Shown here: in pieces, positions 33,066-40,807 of the stretch
Position numbering within the stretch: position 1 is the stretch's first letter
Layout: every line of letters starts with the position of its first letter
NCBI GenBank assembly: GCA_050015055.1
Contig: JBEKCD010000013.1
Span: 1 to 64,000, forward strand
Length of the DNA: 64,000 nt
Direction of reading: 5' to 3'
DNA from: JBEKCD01 sp050015055
Lineage (GTDB): Archaea; Thermoproteota; Bathyarchaeia; Bathyarchaeales; Bathycorpusculaceae
The notes under the pieces: generated by a model
Database searches by the model: none
The model's input: only the letters and a program-made list of their open reading frames with translations
Told to the model about the DNA's origin: nothing
Translations under genes and position numbers: made by a program

Positions 33066-33857
33066 TTTTAAGACCAATCGCTCTATCCTAGTTTATGGTC
33101 TAAATTAAATCTTATCTATTCTCTGCTAGGCTGGAAGCAAAACAGGACATTTGGCGGGGCGGCCTGAACCATGTGAAAGCCTCTTGTGGTCATCTACATT
33201 GCATGCGTGCTTCTGCTTCCCACCAAAGGCGGGAATGGAAGAAAATCTTGCTCGACTTCTTAGTCTTTGTATCTCACGACGTCTGCAAGCATCGACATTC
33301 ATAGCAAAAACTGTGTCATGGCAAAAACCACGAGCGACATGCACGTTCACTTGGGACCTGGCGCCCTGGCTTGTCCCCAGATTGAGTGTTGAATCATGTT
33401 AAGGGAAGAGTATCGGCGCATACGAGGCTGTTAGGCAATAGATCGCCTTAACCCCCGCTGTGTTACAATGCAGCCTTACGTCTGGCCTTGCAAACAGAGA
33501 GCGAGTTTGAGAAGATTGTCACAAAACAACATTACAACTGACAACACAAAAAAACGAAACGCATCAACCGTCAAGCAATGTTCAGCCTGTTTTCAACATC
33601 GTTTGTCACAAAGCAACATTACAACTAACCTCACAAACGGAGACGGGGGTCGACTCTGCAAGACAGCGACCCCAGCGCGCTTCACAGCCTACTGCGCTCC
33701 GCCCTGAAAAAAGAGAAGCAACGAATAACCCATGAAAAGACGAACCGTCGTCTCACCAACATGCATAAACGCAAAATAAATGGACAAGGCAACGCGCGGA
33801 AATCAAAGAGAGAACAAAACCCATCCTCTGACCGGAAAGGACGCGCGTGACCTGCAG
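33066..33857. other. 792-bp gap without a gene; holds diverged repeat A
   Basis: Frames here are short and look random. The only structure found is the 87-nt-period repeat at 33514-33659 and a GCGCGC at 33675. No promoter-like element for the tRNA was singled out. Confidence 0.55.
33514..33659 (-). repeat. dispersed repeat family A, diverged copy 3
   Basis: TTGTCACAAAACAACATTAC at 33516 and TTGTCACAAAGCAACATTAC at 33603 are 87 nt apart. Between them lies CAGCCTGTTTTCAACATCG, which matches CAGCCTGATTTTCTCCATCG in the copy at 55834-55982. The end CGACTCTG matches the GAGTCG boundary of copy 1. The copy is more diverged than the other two but keeps their order and period. Confidence 0.65.
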
Positions 33858-34616
33858 CTAGACCTTCGGCTTCTGTATCAAATCGTCCATTTTTGCCTTC
33901 TTGAGCAGGTTAACGTGTTTGACCAGTTCGTTTATGACGGCTTCGAGAACTTTTCTTCCCTTTTCGGCTGAAGCGGTTGACTGTCTTCCGTAGACGCCTG
34001 AGCTTGTTTCGTCCACTGTGCTCAGTGGCAGCGTCATGCCTTCTATTTGCACTGCGTGCCTGCGAGGTTCCTCATCCAATGCTTCACTCATGTCAACAAG
34101 GTTCGGATGCAAGGCCAAATTCACCGATGTCTCTTCAGCGCCAGCATGCCTCCTCTCTTCATACGTAAAAAGGTCGGGCAGAAGCTTCGCCACGGCAGGC
34201 CACCACTGGAAAACGGACATGAAAACACCGTCTTCCTTGAATTCTCTGGCCAAATCTGCGAGTGCGGCCAAGTTGCCTCCGTGGCCATTAACCACCACGA
34301 TTTTTCGCACACCGTAGTAGTTAAGGGACAAACACGTTTCTTTAACGTACTCCTTGAATGCCTTAGGAGAAATGAAGATAGTCCCCCAAAACTGTTTATG
34401 ATGCGAGCTCACGCCGAACGGAATGACCTGCAGACACAGCACTCCTGTGCGTTTAGCAGTTTCCTCAGCGATGCTCTTGGCGATTAGATGATCTGTTCCC
34501 AACGGGTTCGCTGGTCCGTGCTGCTCGTTTGCACCCACCGGGAGGATTGCAATGTCATTCTTTGCGAAGTGCTCTTTGGCTTCTGGCCAGCTCATTTCAT
34601 GAAGCAGAACCTTCAA
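33858..34616 (-). CDS. creatininase-family amidohydrolase
   Basis: The metal-binding signature LPVGANEQHGPANPLGTDH, the glycine-rich VVNGHGGNLAAL and the Glu-containing RRHAGAEETS segment are those of the creatininase family (COG1402). In archaea this includes ArfB (formamide hydrolase of F420/riboflavin synthesis) and MftE-like peptidases, so the substrate is probably a cyclic amide or formamide; creatinine itself is unlikely. TTG 34616 follows AGGAG by 8 nt and I prefer it to GTG/TTG codons further upstream at 34634-34637. It is divergent from the nucleotide-sugar block. About 252 residues. Confidence 0.83.
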   Translation of the reverse strand: MKVLLHEMSWPEAKEHFAKNDIAILPVGANEQHGPANPLGTDHLIAKSIAEETAKRTGVLCLQVIPFGVSSHHKQFWGTIFISPKAFKEYVKETCLSLNYYGVRKIVVVNGHGGNLAALADLAREFKEDGVFMSVFQWWPAVAKLLPDLFTYEERRHAGAEETSVNLALHPNLVDMSEALDEEPRRHAVQIEGMTLPLSTVDETSSGVYGRQSTASAEKGRKVLEAVINELVKHVNLLKKAKMDDLIQKPKV

Positions 34617-34685
34617 AACTAAACTCTCCTTCACCAAACTGTTTTATTGCAAGCAGATTGAATATAAACTTACAGTCCAAGGGCG

Positions 34686-35780
34686 GTGAAAACATTGAAA
34701 GCAGTGATTCTGGCAGGGGGCTTTGGCACAAGGCTGAGGCCATTGAGTTGCACGAGGCCCAAGATACTCTTTCCAGTAGTCAACAAACCCCTGTTGCAGT
34801 GGACCTTCGAAAGACTCGCACGCAACAAAATAGAAGATGCCATAATGGCCGTCTTCTACCAAACCGAGGTCTACATAAAACATCACCGAGTCCCGAGATC
34901 CGGAGTGCACGTCACCTATTCACACGACCCCTTGAGAAAGCCTCTGGGAACCGGTGGCTCAATAAAGAGGGCTGAAAAACGAATTGGACACGACGAACCG
35001 TTCATAGTGTTGAACGGAGACATATTTGCAGACGTGAACTACGCCGAAGTCTTTGAAGCCCACAAGCAGAAGAAAGCGGTGGCAACGATAGCTGTTCGCA
35101 GCGTGGAGAATCCGAGCAGATACGGGGTTGTCGAATTGGCTGAAAACAATCGCATAGTGAGGTTTGTTGAAAAGCCTCCGCCTGGAACCGCCCCGACAAA
35201 CTTGATAAACGCTGGAGTGTACGTTTTCAGCCCTGAAATCTTCAAGTATATTCCGGAAGGACGCGCTGTTTCCATTGAACACGAGATCTTCCCGAAGCTT
35301 GCAGAAGAAGGCAGGCTTTACGGACATGTTTTCAACGGGTTGTGGATGGACATCGGCAAGCCTGAAGACTACATGGAAATCAATCGAAAAATGCTCGCCT
35401 CAGTCCCAGACCGACAGAAAAGCAGGCCAGGCAAGAACATAGAGATCAAGAAGCCCGTGGCCATCGGCAAAAACGTCCGCATAGGACAAGAATCTGCCCT
35501 AGGACCCTACGCAGTGGTGGGCAAAGATGTCGTCATTGGAAAAGGTGTGCACATACAAGATTCAATCATCTTCGAAGGATCGGTCATATCGGACTTTTCC
35601 ATGATAAACGGCGCAATAATCGGCGAAGGCGTGACAGTTGGAGAAAGGGCCAAAATCAGGAAAGGCTGCGTAATCGGCGACCACGCCAAAATAAAAGACG
35701 ACGTGTCCCTCGCTGAGGGAATATCAGTCTGTCCAGCAAACGAAGTTTCCAAAAGTGTATTAACGTCTAGCCGCATCTGA
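34686..35780 (+). CDS. NDP-sugar pyrophosphorylase with C-terminal left-handed beta-helix
   Basis: The N-terminal nucleotidyltransferase signature VILAGGFGTRLRPLSCTRPK, YSHDPLRKPLGTGGSI and the DxD-like VLNGDIFAD are followed from about residue 250 by hexapeptide repeats (IGKNVRIGQESALGPYAVVG, then GAIIGEGVTVGERAKIRKG). This is the bifunctional-looking layout of archaeal glucose-1-P/mannose-1-P/GlcNAc-1-P nucleotidyltransferases. The start is GTG 34686, or TTG 34695 with GGTGA placed 6 nt upstream. It precedes a GlmM-type mutase by 21 nt, so product and substrate are linked: hexosamine-1-P or mannose-1-P to NDP-sugar. Confidence 0.87.
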   Translation: MKTLKAVILAGGFGTRLRPLSCTRPKILFPVVNKPLLQWTFERLARNKIEDAIMAVFYQTEVYIKHHRVPRSGVHVTYSHDPLRKPLGTGGSIKRAEKRIGHDEPFIVLNGDIFADVNYAEVFEAHKQKKAVATIAVRSVENPSRYGVVELAENNRIVRFVEKPPPGTAPTNLINAGVYVFSPEIFKYIPEGRAVSIEHEIFPKLAEEGRLYGHVFNGLWMDIGKPEDYMEINRKMLASVPDRQKSRPGKNIEIKKPVAIGKNVRIGQESALGPYAVVGKDVVIGKGVHIQDSIIFEGSVISDFSMINGAIIGEGVTVGERAKIRKGCVIGDHAKIKDDVSLAEGISVCPANEVSKSVLTSSRI

Positions 35781-35801
35781 TTGAAAGAGGTCTGTCAGAC
35801 C

Positions 35802-37175
35802 ATGTTAAGTTCAAAGCATTTATTCGGCACTAACGGCATCCGCGGCCTTGCCAACAAGGAACTGACGCCTGAAATGGCCATCAAAGTTGGCAATGCAATA
35901 GGCACTTTTTTCAAACGAGGAGAACTCATAGTCGGCTACGATGCCAGGACAACCGGACCGATGCTCGCGAAAGCCGTTATCGCCGGCTTGAACTCGACAG
36001 GATGCAACGTTCTCCTCGTGGGGATGGCGCCAACGCCGGCACTGCAGTTCGCAGTGAGACATCACAAACCCGACGGCGGAGTCATAATTACAGCGTCACA
36101 CAACCCGCCGGAATACAATGGAATAAAAGTGATATGGAACGACGGAATAGAAATATCCCACGAGCATGAAATCGAAATCGAAAACATCTACTTCGGCGAA
36201 AAAGCGAAGTTCGCCGAGTGGAACGCGATAGGAACGGCACGTGAACTGCCAGGAATAATCGACGAATACATCGACGCCGTGAAAAAGCACGTCAACATCA
36301 AGGCAATAACGCAGAATCACTACCACATTTTAATCGACGGAGCAAACAGTGTAGGAAGCCTAACGGGGCCGCGCCTTGCACGAGAATTAGGATGCAAGGT
36401 CACCACGATAAACGCAAACATAGACGGAACATTTCCGGGCAGGCCGCCTGAACCCCGCCCCGAAAACTTGGGAGACTTGGCAATCACGGTGAAGGCCACA
36501 GGTGCAGACTTGGGCGTGGCCTATGATGGCGACGCTGACCGCTCTATTTTTGTCGACGAGAAAGGCAAGATCATCATGGGAGACCAGACCTTCGCCCTGG
36601 TGGCGAAGTATTTTCTGACGGATAATCCAGGTGAAAAGATCGTCACGCCGTTGAGTTCTTCAACCATAATCAAGGACATAGCCGACGAGTATAACGGGCA
36701 AATCGTGTGGACCAAAATAGGAAGCGTGACAGTTGCTCAGACCATGAAAGAACTGAAAGCCAAGCTGGGAGGCGAAGAAAATGGCGGAATCTTCTATGGA
36801 CCTCACCAACCAGTCAGAGACGGCGCAATGACAACCGCCCTGATCTTGAACATCATGGCCAGAACAGGCAAAAAACTGTCAACGCTGATAGAAGAACTAC
36901 CTGAATACTTCATCGAAAAAGAAAAAGTCGAATGCAAAGAAGAAGTCAAACAGGAAGTCCTGCAGAGACTCATCGAACAAACCAAAGGGCTGAAAACAAA
37001 CACTCTTGACGGCGTCAAAATCTGGTTCAAAGACAAAAGCAGCATCCTGATAAGGCCAAGCGGCACCGAACCAATCTACAGAATATACGCCGAAGCCAAA
37101 ACCAGCCAAAAAACCAAACAGCTCGTAAAAGAATACAGTTCGAAACTCCAAGCAATAATCAAAAAGCTAAGCTAG
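35802..37175 (+). CDS. phosphohexomutase, GlmM/phosphomannomutase type
   Basis: The phosphoserine motif TASHNPPEYNGIK (Ser99), the metal loop YDGDADRS, the sugar-binding GEENGG and the C-terminal phosphate-binding RPSGTEPIYRIYAE identify an alpha-D-phosphohexomutase. The GEENGG and FGTNGIRG patterns are shared by archaeal GlmM and phosphomannomutase, so the sugar is not certain. ATG 35802 is preferred over TTG 35781, because GAGGT lies 10 nt upstream. It follows the pyrophosphorylase gene closely and supplies its sugar-1-phosphate. Confidence 0.87.
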   Translation: MLSSKHLFGTNGIRGLANKELTPEMAIKVGNAIGTFFKRGELIVGYDARTTGPMLAKAVIAGLNSTGCNVLLVGMAPTPALQFAVRHHKPDGGVIITASHNPPEYNGIKVIWNDGIEISHEHEIEIENIYFGEKAKFAEWNAIGTARELPGIIDEYIDAVKKHVNIKAITQNHYHILIDGANSVGSLTGPRLARELGCKVTTINANIDGTFPGRPPEPRPENLGDLAITVKATGADLGVAYDGDADRSIFVDEKGKIIMGDQTFALVAKYFLTDNPGEKIVTPLSSSTIIKDIADEYNGQIVWTKIGSVTVAQTMKELKAKLGGEENGGIFYGPHQPVRDGAMTTALILNIMARTGKKLSTLIEELPEYFIEKEKVECKEEVKQEVLQRLIEQTKGLKTNTLDGVKIWFKDKSSILIRPSGTEPIYRIYAEAKTSQKTKQLVKEYSSKLQAIIKKLS

Positions 37176-37207
37176 GCAGTGACTCTAAAGCCCCGGAGAA
37201 CAGTCGC

Positions 37208-38584
37208 ATGTCCACGCCGATGATGCAAGCCAAACCAGAGGAAATGGATACCCCTGAAAAACGGGGGAACCGTGTTGTAAGCATAATTGGATGTGGACAA
37301 ACCGGCATTCTGCAAGCCGTCCTCTTTGCAGACGCAGGATTCAAAGTCACATGCGTAGACGCCGACCAAACCACAGTCAACCGAATTGCGAAGGGAAGAA
37401 CTTCTCTGAAATCAGAAACAGAGGCTAAACTGAAAAGCCATGCAAAAACAGGACACTTGAGCGCAACTAATGATATTGGAGAGGCAGTTTCCCACAGCGA
37501 CATAATCGCAATCACAACCCCCGTCAAGATCAGCTCGAGGAAAAAGGCAGAATACTCAGATTTAGAGAACACCTGCAAAAAAGTAGGCTCAAGCCTTCGG
37601 AGCGGATCCCTTGTAATAGTTACGAGCCTAACCGGGATTGGCCTCACGGAAGGCCTGATAAAAGAAACATTAGAAAACACTTCAGGACTCAAAGCGGGCA
37701 CGGGTTTCGGGCTTGCGTACAGTCCAATTCAAACCGTGCACACCTTGACTTGTGAGGAAGCCGCGAATTATCAGCGAATCGTCGCATCAGCCGATAAGGA
37801 CAGCCTGAGGGCTGCATCATTCGTTTTTGAACTACTTGCCAAGAGAGGCGTAAGAAGAGCAACCAACGTAAAAGCGGCCGAAGTGGCCGCGCTCCTCGAA
37901 GTCTTACAGCGAGATATCAACATCGCTCTCGCAAACGAAGCCGCTTTTCTGTGTGAAAGAGTGGGCGTGGACTACACTGAAGCCCTCAGAATCATCGGGA
38001 CAGACACTGATAAGCTGTCTCCCACACCCACACTTGAGGACGACAGCCTCAGTGATGAACCATACCTTCTGTTGGAGGATGCTGAAAGCTTCAACGTGAG
38101 ATCTCGAGTGGCAACGGCGGCAAGAGAGACGAATGAAGAGACAGTTAAACACGTGGCCAACCTAGTCAAGGACGCGTTGAAAAGCTGCGGAAAAACAATG
38201 AAACGAGCAAGGATTGCGCTGCTGGGAGTTTCACAAACCCCCAACGCCCAGAGCCCTATCAAGAGAACAGCGAGAAAGATCATTGACACTCTTGAAGCAA
38301 GGGGGGCCAAAATCAGCCTTTACGACCCTTACCTTTCAGAGAGTGAAATCGCGGAAACCTCGTATCACTTCAAAAAAAACTCAACTGAAGCCATGGAACG
38401 CGCAGACTGCGTAATAATCCTGACAGCACACGACCAGTTCAAACACATGAATCTCAGGAAAATGAAACTCACCATGAAAATGCCAGCCGCCATAATCGAC
38501 CTGGAGGGTGTAGCCGAGCCAAGCAAAATTGAAAAGGAAGGTTTCGTATATCGAGGGTTAGGAAGAGGAGTCTGGACAAAATGA
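37208..38584 (+). CDS. UDP-sugar dehydrogenase homologue lacking the catalytic Cys
   Basis: The protein keeps the three-domain layout of UDP-sugar dehydrogenases: an N-terminal Rossmann motif VSIIGCGQTGILQAVLFAD, the central helical bundle (AALLEVLQRDINIALANEAAF) and the C-terminal domain (RIALLGVSQTP). Where active members have GGHCLPKDPWLL, it reads DDSLSDEPYLLL, with Ser280 in place of the nucleophilic Cys and the neighbouring Lys/Gly lost. Oxidation to the uronic acid should therefore fail; it may be a pseudoenzyme, a two-electron dehydrogenase or a binding partner. It overlaps the oxidoreductase gene by 4 bp and sits in the nucleotide-sugar operon. Confidence 0.8.
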   Translation: MSTPMMQAKPEEMDTPEKRGNRVVSIIGCGQTGILQAVLFADAGFKVTCVDADQTTVNRIAKGRTSLKSETEAKLKSHAKTGHLSATNDIGEAVSHSDIIAITTPVKISSRKKAEYSDLENTCKKVGSSLRSGSLVIVTSLTGIGLTEGLIKETLENTSGLKAGTGFGLAYSPIQTVHTLTCEEAANYQRIVASADKDSLRAASFVFELLAKRGVRRATNVKAAEVAALLEVLQRDINIALANEAAFLCERVGVDYTEALRIIGTDTDKLSPTPTLEDDSLSDEPYLLLEDAESFNVRSRVATAARETNEETVKHVANLVKDALKSCGKTMKRARIALLGVSQTPNAQSPIKRTARKIIDTLEARGAKISLYDPYLSESEIAETSYHFKKNSTEAMERADCVIILTAHDQFKHMNLRKMKLTMKMPAAIIDLEGVAEPSKIEKEGFVYRGLGRGVWTK

Positions 38585-39528
38585 AGAAAGTAAAAACAGC
38601 AGTTATAGGAACAGGTTTCTGGGGAAAAAACCACGCGAGAATATACAAGGAACTGGCAGAAACCGAACTCCTAGCCATATGCGATATAGATCCTGAAAGA
38701 GCCAACAACGTGGCCAAACAACTAGGCGTCACACCTTACAACAGCGTGGAAAAAATGCTCAAGAAAGAAGACATCGAAGCAGTGAGCGTTTGCACCTGGT
38801 CCACCATCCTAGCAAAAGAAGCCACCAAGGCTGTGGAGAATGGAAAACACGTCCTCGTCGAGAAGCCAATGGCTGCAAACACGAAACAGGCAGAAAAACT
38901 TCTCGCCGCATCTGAAAAAATGGGAGTACACCTGACCGTCGGTTTCTTGATGCGGTTCATCCCAGGACTGCAACAAATGAAAAAGGCAGTTGAAAACAAA
39001 TCAATCGGAGAACTCGTATGCGCCACGGCAAAGAGAGTTTCTCAATGGCCTGAGAGAATAGGCGACGTTGGCGTGGTCAAGGACACGGCGATTCACGACA
39101 TAGACGTGATGTTGTATCTCTTCAATCAAGACCCGATTGCCGTTTACGCCAAGACTGGAAGCATGAGAAACAAGAGATTTGAGGATTACGCTCAGATAAT
39201 GCTCACGTTTGAAGGAGGAAAAAGCGCGTTCATCGAATCTAACTGGCTAACCCCGTACAAGACTCGAATTCTCATAGCCACGGGCAGCGAAGCAATAATG
39301 AGGCTTGACTATATCACCCAAGAGTTAACGGTTGAAGACGCGAAGCAGACAGTGCAACCGAGATACCAAGTTCAAGAACCCTTAAAACTTGAGCTTCAAC
39401 ACTTTGCAAATTGCATTCTGAAGAAAGAGAAACCGCTGATAACAGGCCTCGACGGCCTGAAAGCGCTCAGAATAGCCGAATCAGCGATAAAATCCTCATC
39501 AACAGACAGAATAGTCAAACTGAAATAG
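38581..39528 (+). CDS. Gfo/Idh/MocA-family NAD(P)-dependent oxidoreductase
   Basis: The Rossmann motif TAVIGTGFWGKNHARIY, the EKPMA motif (VLVEKPMAANTKQAEKLL) and the active-site DTAIHDIDVMLYL with its conserved Asp/His place it in the family. Members oxidise or epimerise sugars, often as UDP-sugars (for example 3-dehydrogenation of UDP-GlcNAcA). It overlaps the pseudo-dehydrogenase gene (ATGA), which suggests that the two act together. 315 residues. The operon ends here, convergent with the Trm112-like gene. Confidence 0.87.
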   Translation: MKKVKTAVIGTGFWGKNHARIYKELAETELLAICDIDPERANNVAKQLGVTPYNSVEKMLKKEDIEAVSVCTWSTILAKEATKAVENGKHVLVEKPMAANTKQAEKLLAASEKMGVHLTVGFLMRFIPGLQQMKKAVENKSIGELVCATAKRVSQWPERIGDVGVVKDTAIHDIDVMLYLFNQDPIAVYAKTGSMRNKRFEDYAQIMLTFEGGKSAFIESNWLTPYKTRILIATGSEAIMRLDYITQELTVEDAKQTVQPRYQVQEPLKLELQHFANCILKKEKPLITGLDGLKALRIAESAIKSSSTDRIVKLK

Positions 39529-39541
39529 GCACGGCAAATCC

Positions 39542-39817
39542 TCAGCGCTTCCCGAGGTTGAACGGCTTGCCCTCTCGCAGAATCTTCTCAGGAGTTTTAG
39601 CCTTCCACTTCTTCAAAAAAGGCAAATCCTCCTTCTCCGTTCGCATCTCATCCGGCAGCATTTCAGGAATCTCGTCCCGTATCGGGTACCACCTTGAACA
39701 TTTCGGACAGATGATCAACCCTTCCACAATCTCCTCTTTTTCCTCAAAGACAAGAAGCTCTAAGGGGTATTCCTTGTCAATTGGACACGCGAGTATTTCC
39801 ATCAATTTCTTCTTGAT
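39542..39817 (-). CDS. Trm112/UPF0434-like zinc-ribbon protein, probable AUC start
   Basis: The frame gives MEILACPIDKEYPLELLVFE, then GLIICPKCSRWYPIRDEIPEML, the typical pattern of Trm112-like small proteins (one Cys plus a CPKC pair) that activate class I methyltransferases. A strong GGAGG (39826-39830) lies 8 nt before ATC at 39817, and starting there gives (M)KKKLMEIL, as in homologues. In-frame ATG 39802 is too far from GGAGG; the GTG at 39868 lies upstream of the TATA-like TTTTATAG (about 39855). I therefore annotate ATC tentatively; 39802 is the conservative alternative. It is convergent with the oxidoreductase gene. Confidence 0.7.
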   Translation of the reverse strand: MKKKLMEILACPIDKEYPLELLVFEEKEEIVEGLIICPKCSRWYPIRDEIPEMLPDEMRTEKEDLPFLKKWKAKTPEKILREGKPFNLGKR

Positions 39818-40167
39818 GAGCCATTCCTCCAATTTCCCTTTTGCTTTGCAACTATAAAACTCTTTCACGAAAACCGCACTTATTGTTCGCCCAAACCAGG
39901 ACCACTTTACTCAAGGGCTTTCCACGGGCTCAGCATCACTAGGAGCGCGAACTGTTCCTTTTCCTAATCAGCTTCACCTATTGCAAGAGTCGACTGATCG
40001 CAGCACCTGCACATGCTTCAACCACTTCTATCCCGTTCGGAGACTTCGATGTCCAAGACCACTGGAGGCCAGTTTGGACCCGTTGCTCTAGCGCGCGCCA
40101 GGAATACAGAAACCTCTGGAAACATTTAAAAGCAAAATGGATTTCCTTGTTAAGAAGAGGAAACAGT

Positions 40168-40335
40168 ATGGAAAGGGCACCAGCGGGCATAGTTTATGAA
40201 TGCGTAAGGTGCGGATCGAAGGTTCCTTCTGAAGAACTAGAGCTGCGCGGTGGAGAAATTAAATGCATAGTCTGCGGCTACAGAATTCTGCACAAGGTGA
40301 AGCCGCCCGTTGTCAAGCGTATCCCAGCCAAGTGA
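40168..40335 (+). CDS. rpoP: DNA-directed RNA polymerase subunit P
   Basis: The 55-residue protein has YECVRCGSKVP and IKCIVCGYRILHKVKPP, a CxxC...CxxCG zinc ribbon with the archaeal Rpb12/RpoP ending (GYRIL-K-R-P-P). It is a core subunit of archaeal RNA polymerase, bridging Rpo3 and the large subunit. ATG 40168 follows AGAGG by about 8 nt; the upstream in-frame TTG at 40147 is rejected. In some archaea rpoP lies next to L37Ae; no such gene is adjacent here. Confidence 0.87.
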   Translation: MERAPAGIVYECVRCGSKVPSEELELRGGEIKCIVCGYRILHKVKPPVVKRIPAK

Positions 40336-40401
40336 AAGAGAAAAAATAGGGGAAAACGATTTTTCTGAACTTCTAGCGCTCTCACTGTTGAAAGCTCTGC
40401 T

Positions 40402-40716
40402 TCAGAATATCTCCTTCTCTCCAATCTTGCGAAGCGCTCTGCCGCGAAGCTTTATCGCCGGACCCACGACTTCGTCCGGCTGTTTCTCAACAGTTTTTCT
40501 TTTTATGGTTTCTCCACACACTCCCTTCGGCAACAGTCGCCTTTTCATGCACATGGAGTACGTGCAGTTTGGAATGTCGCACACCTCTTCCGTCCATCTG
40601 CACCACACGACATCCCGACGGGGGACAGTTGCTTCTTTTACACATTTGAAGGATTGACAGTTTGGAGAACAAGCCTTAACCTGTGCCAATGCATGCACTC
40701 CCTTTGACCATTTCAT
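40402..40716 (-). CDS. Cys-rich small protein of unknown function
   Basis: The 104-residue frame has eight cysteines spaced as C-x3-C-x4-C (CSPNCQSFKC) and then CRWTEEVCDIPNCTYSMC, plus GVC near the end. Such a pattern suggests zinc or iron-sulphur binding. The C-terminal 35 residues are basic. Start ATG 40716 has no clear ribosome-binding site, and an antisense frame of 115 codons covers the same bases, so coding status is only probable. No recognised family. Confidence 0.5.
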   Translation of the reverse strand: MKWSKGVHALAQVKACSPNCQSFKCVKEATVPRRDVVWCRWTEEVCDIPNCTYSMCMKRRLLPKGVCGETIKRKTVEKQPDEVVGPAIKLRGRALRKIGEKEIF

Positions 40717-40807
40717 TTACAAAATTACGTCGCGAGCCAAGTCTCTCAAGTAATATCTTGCCTTAAACATCATATAAACTTTTTTCTTCAAAACTCCTTA
40801 TTCTGGC

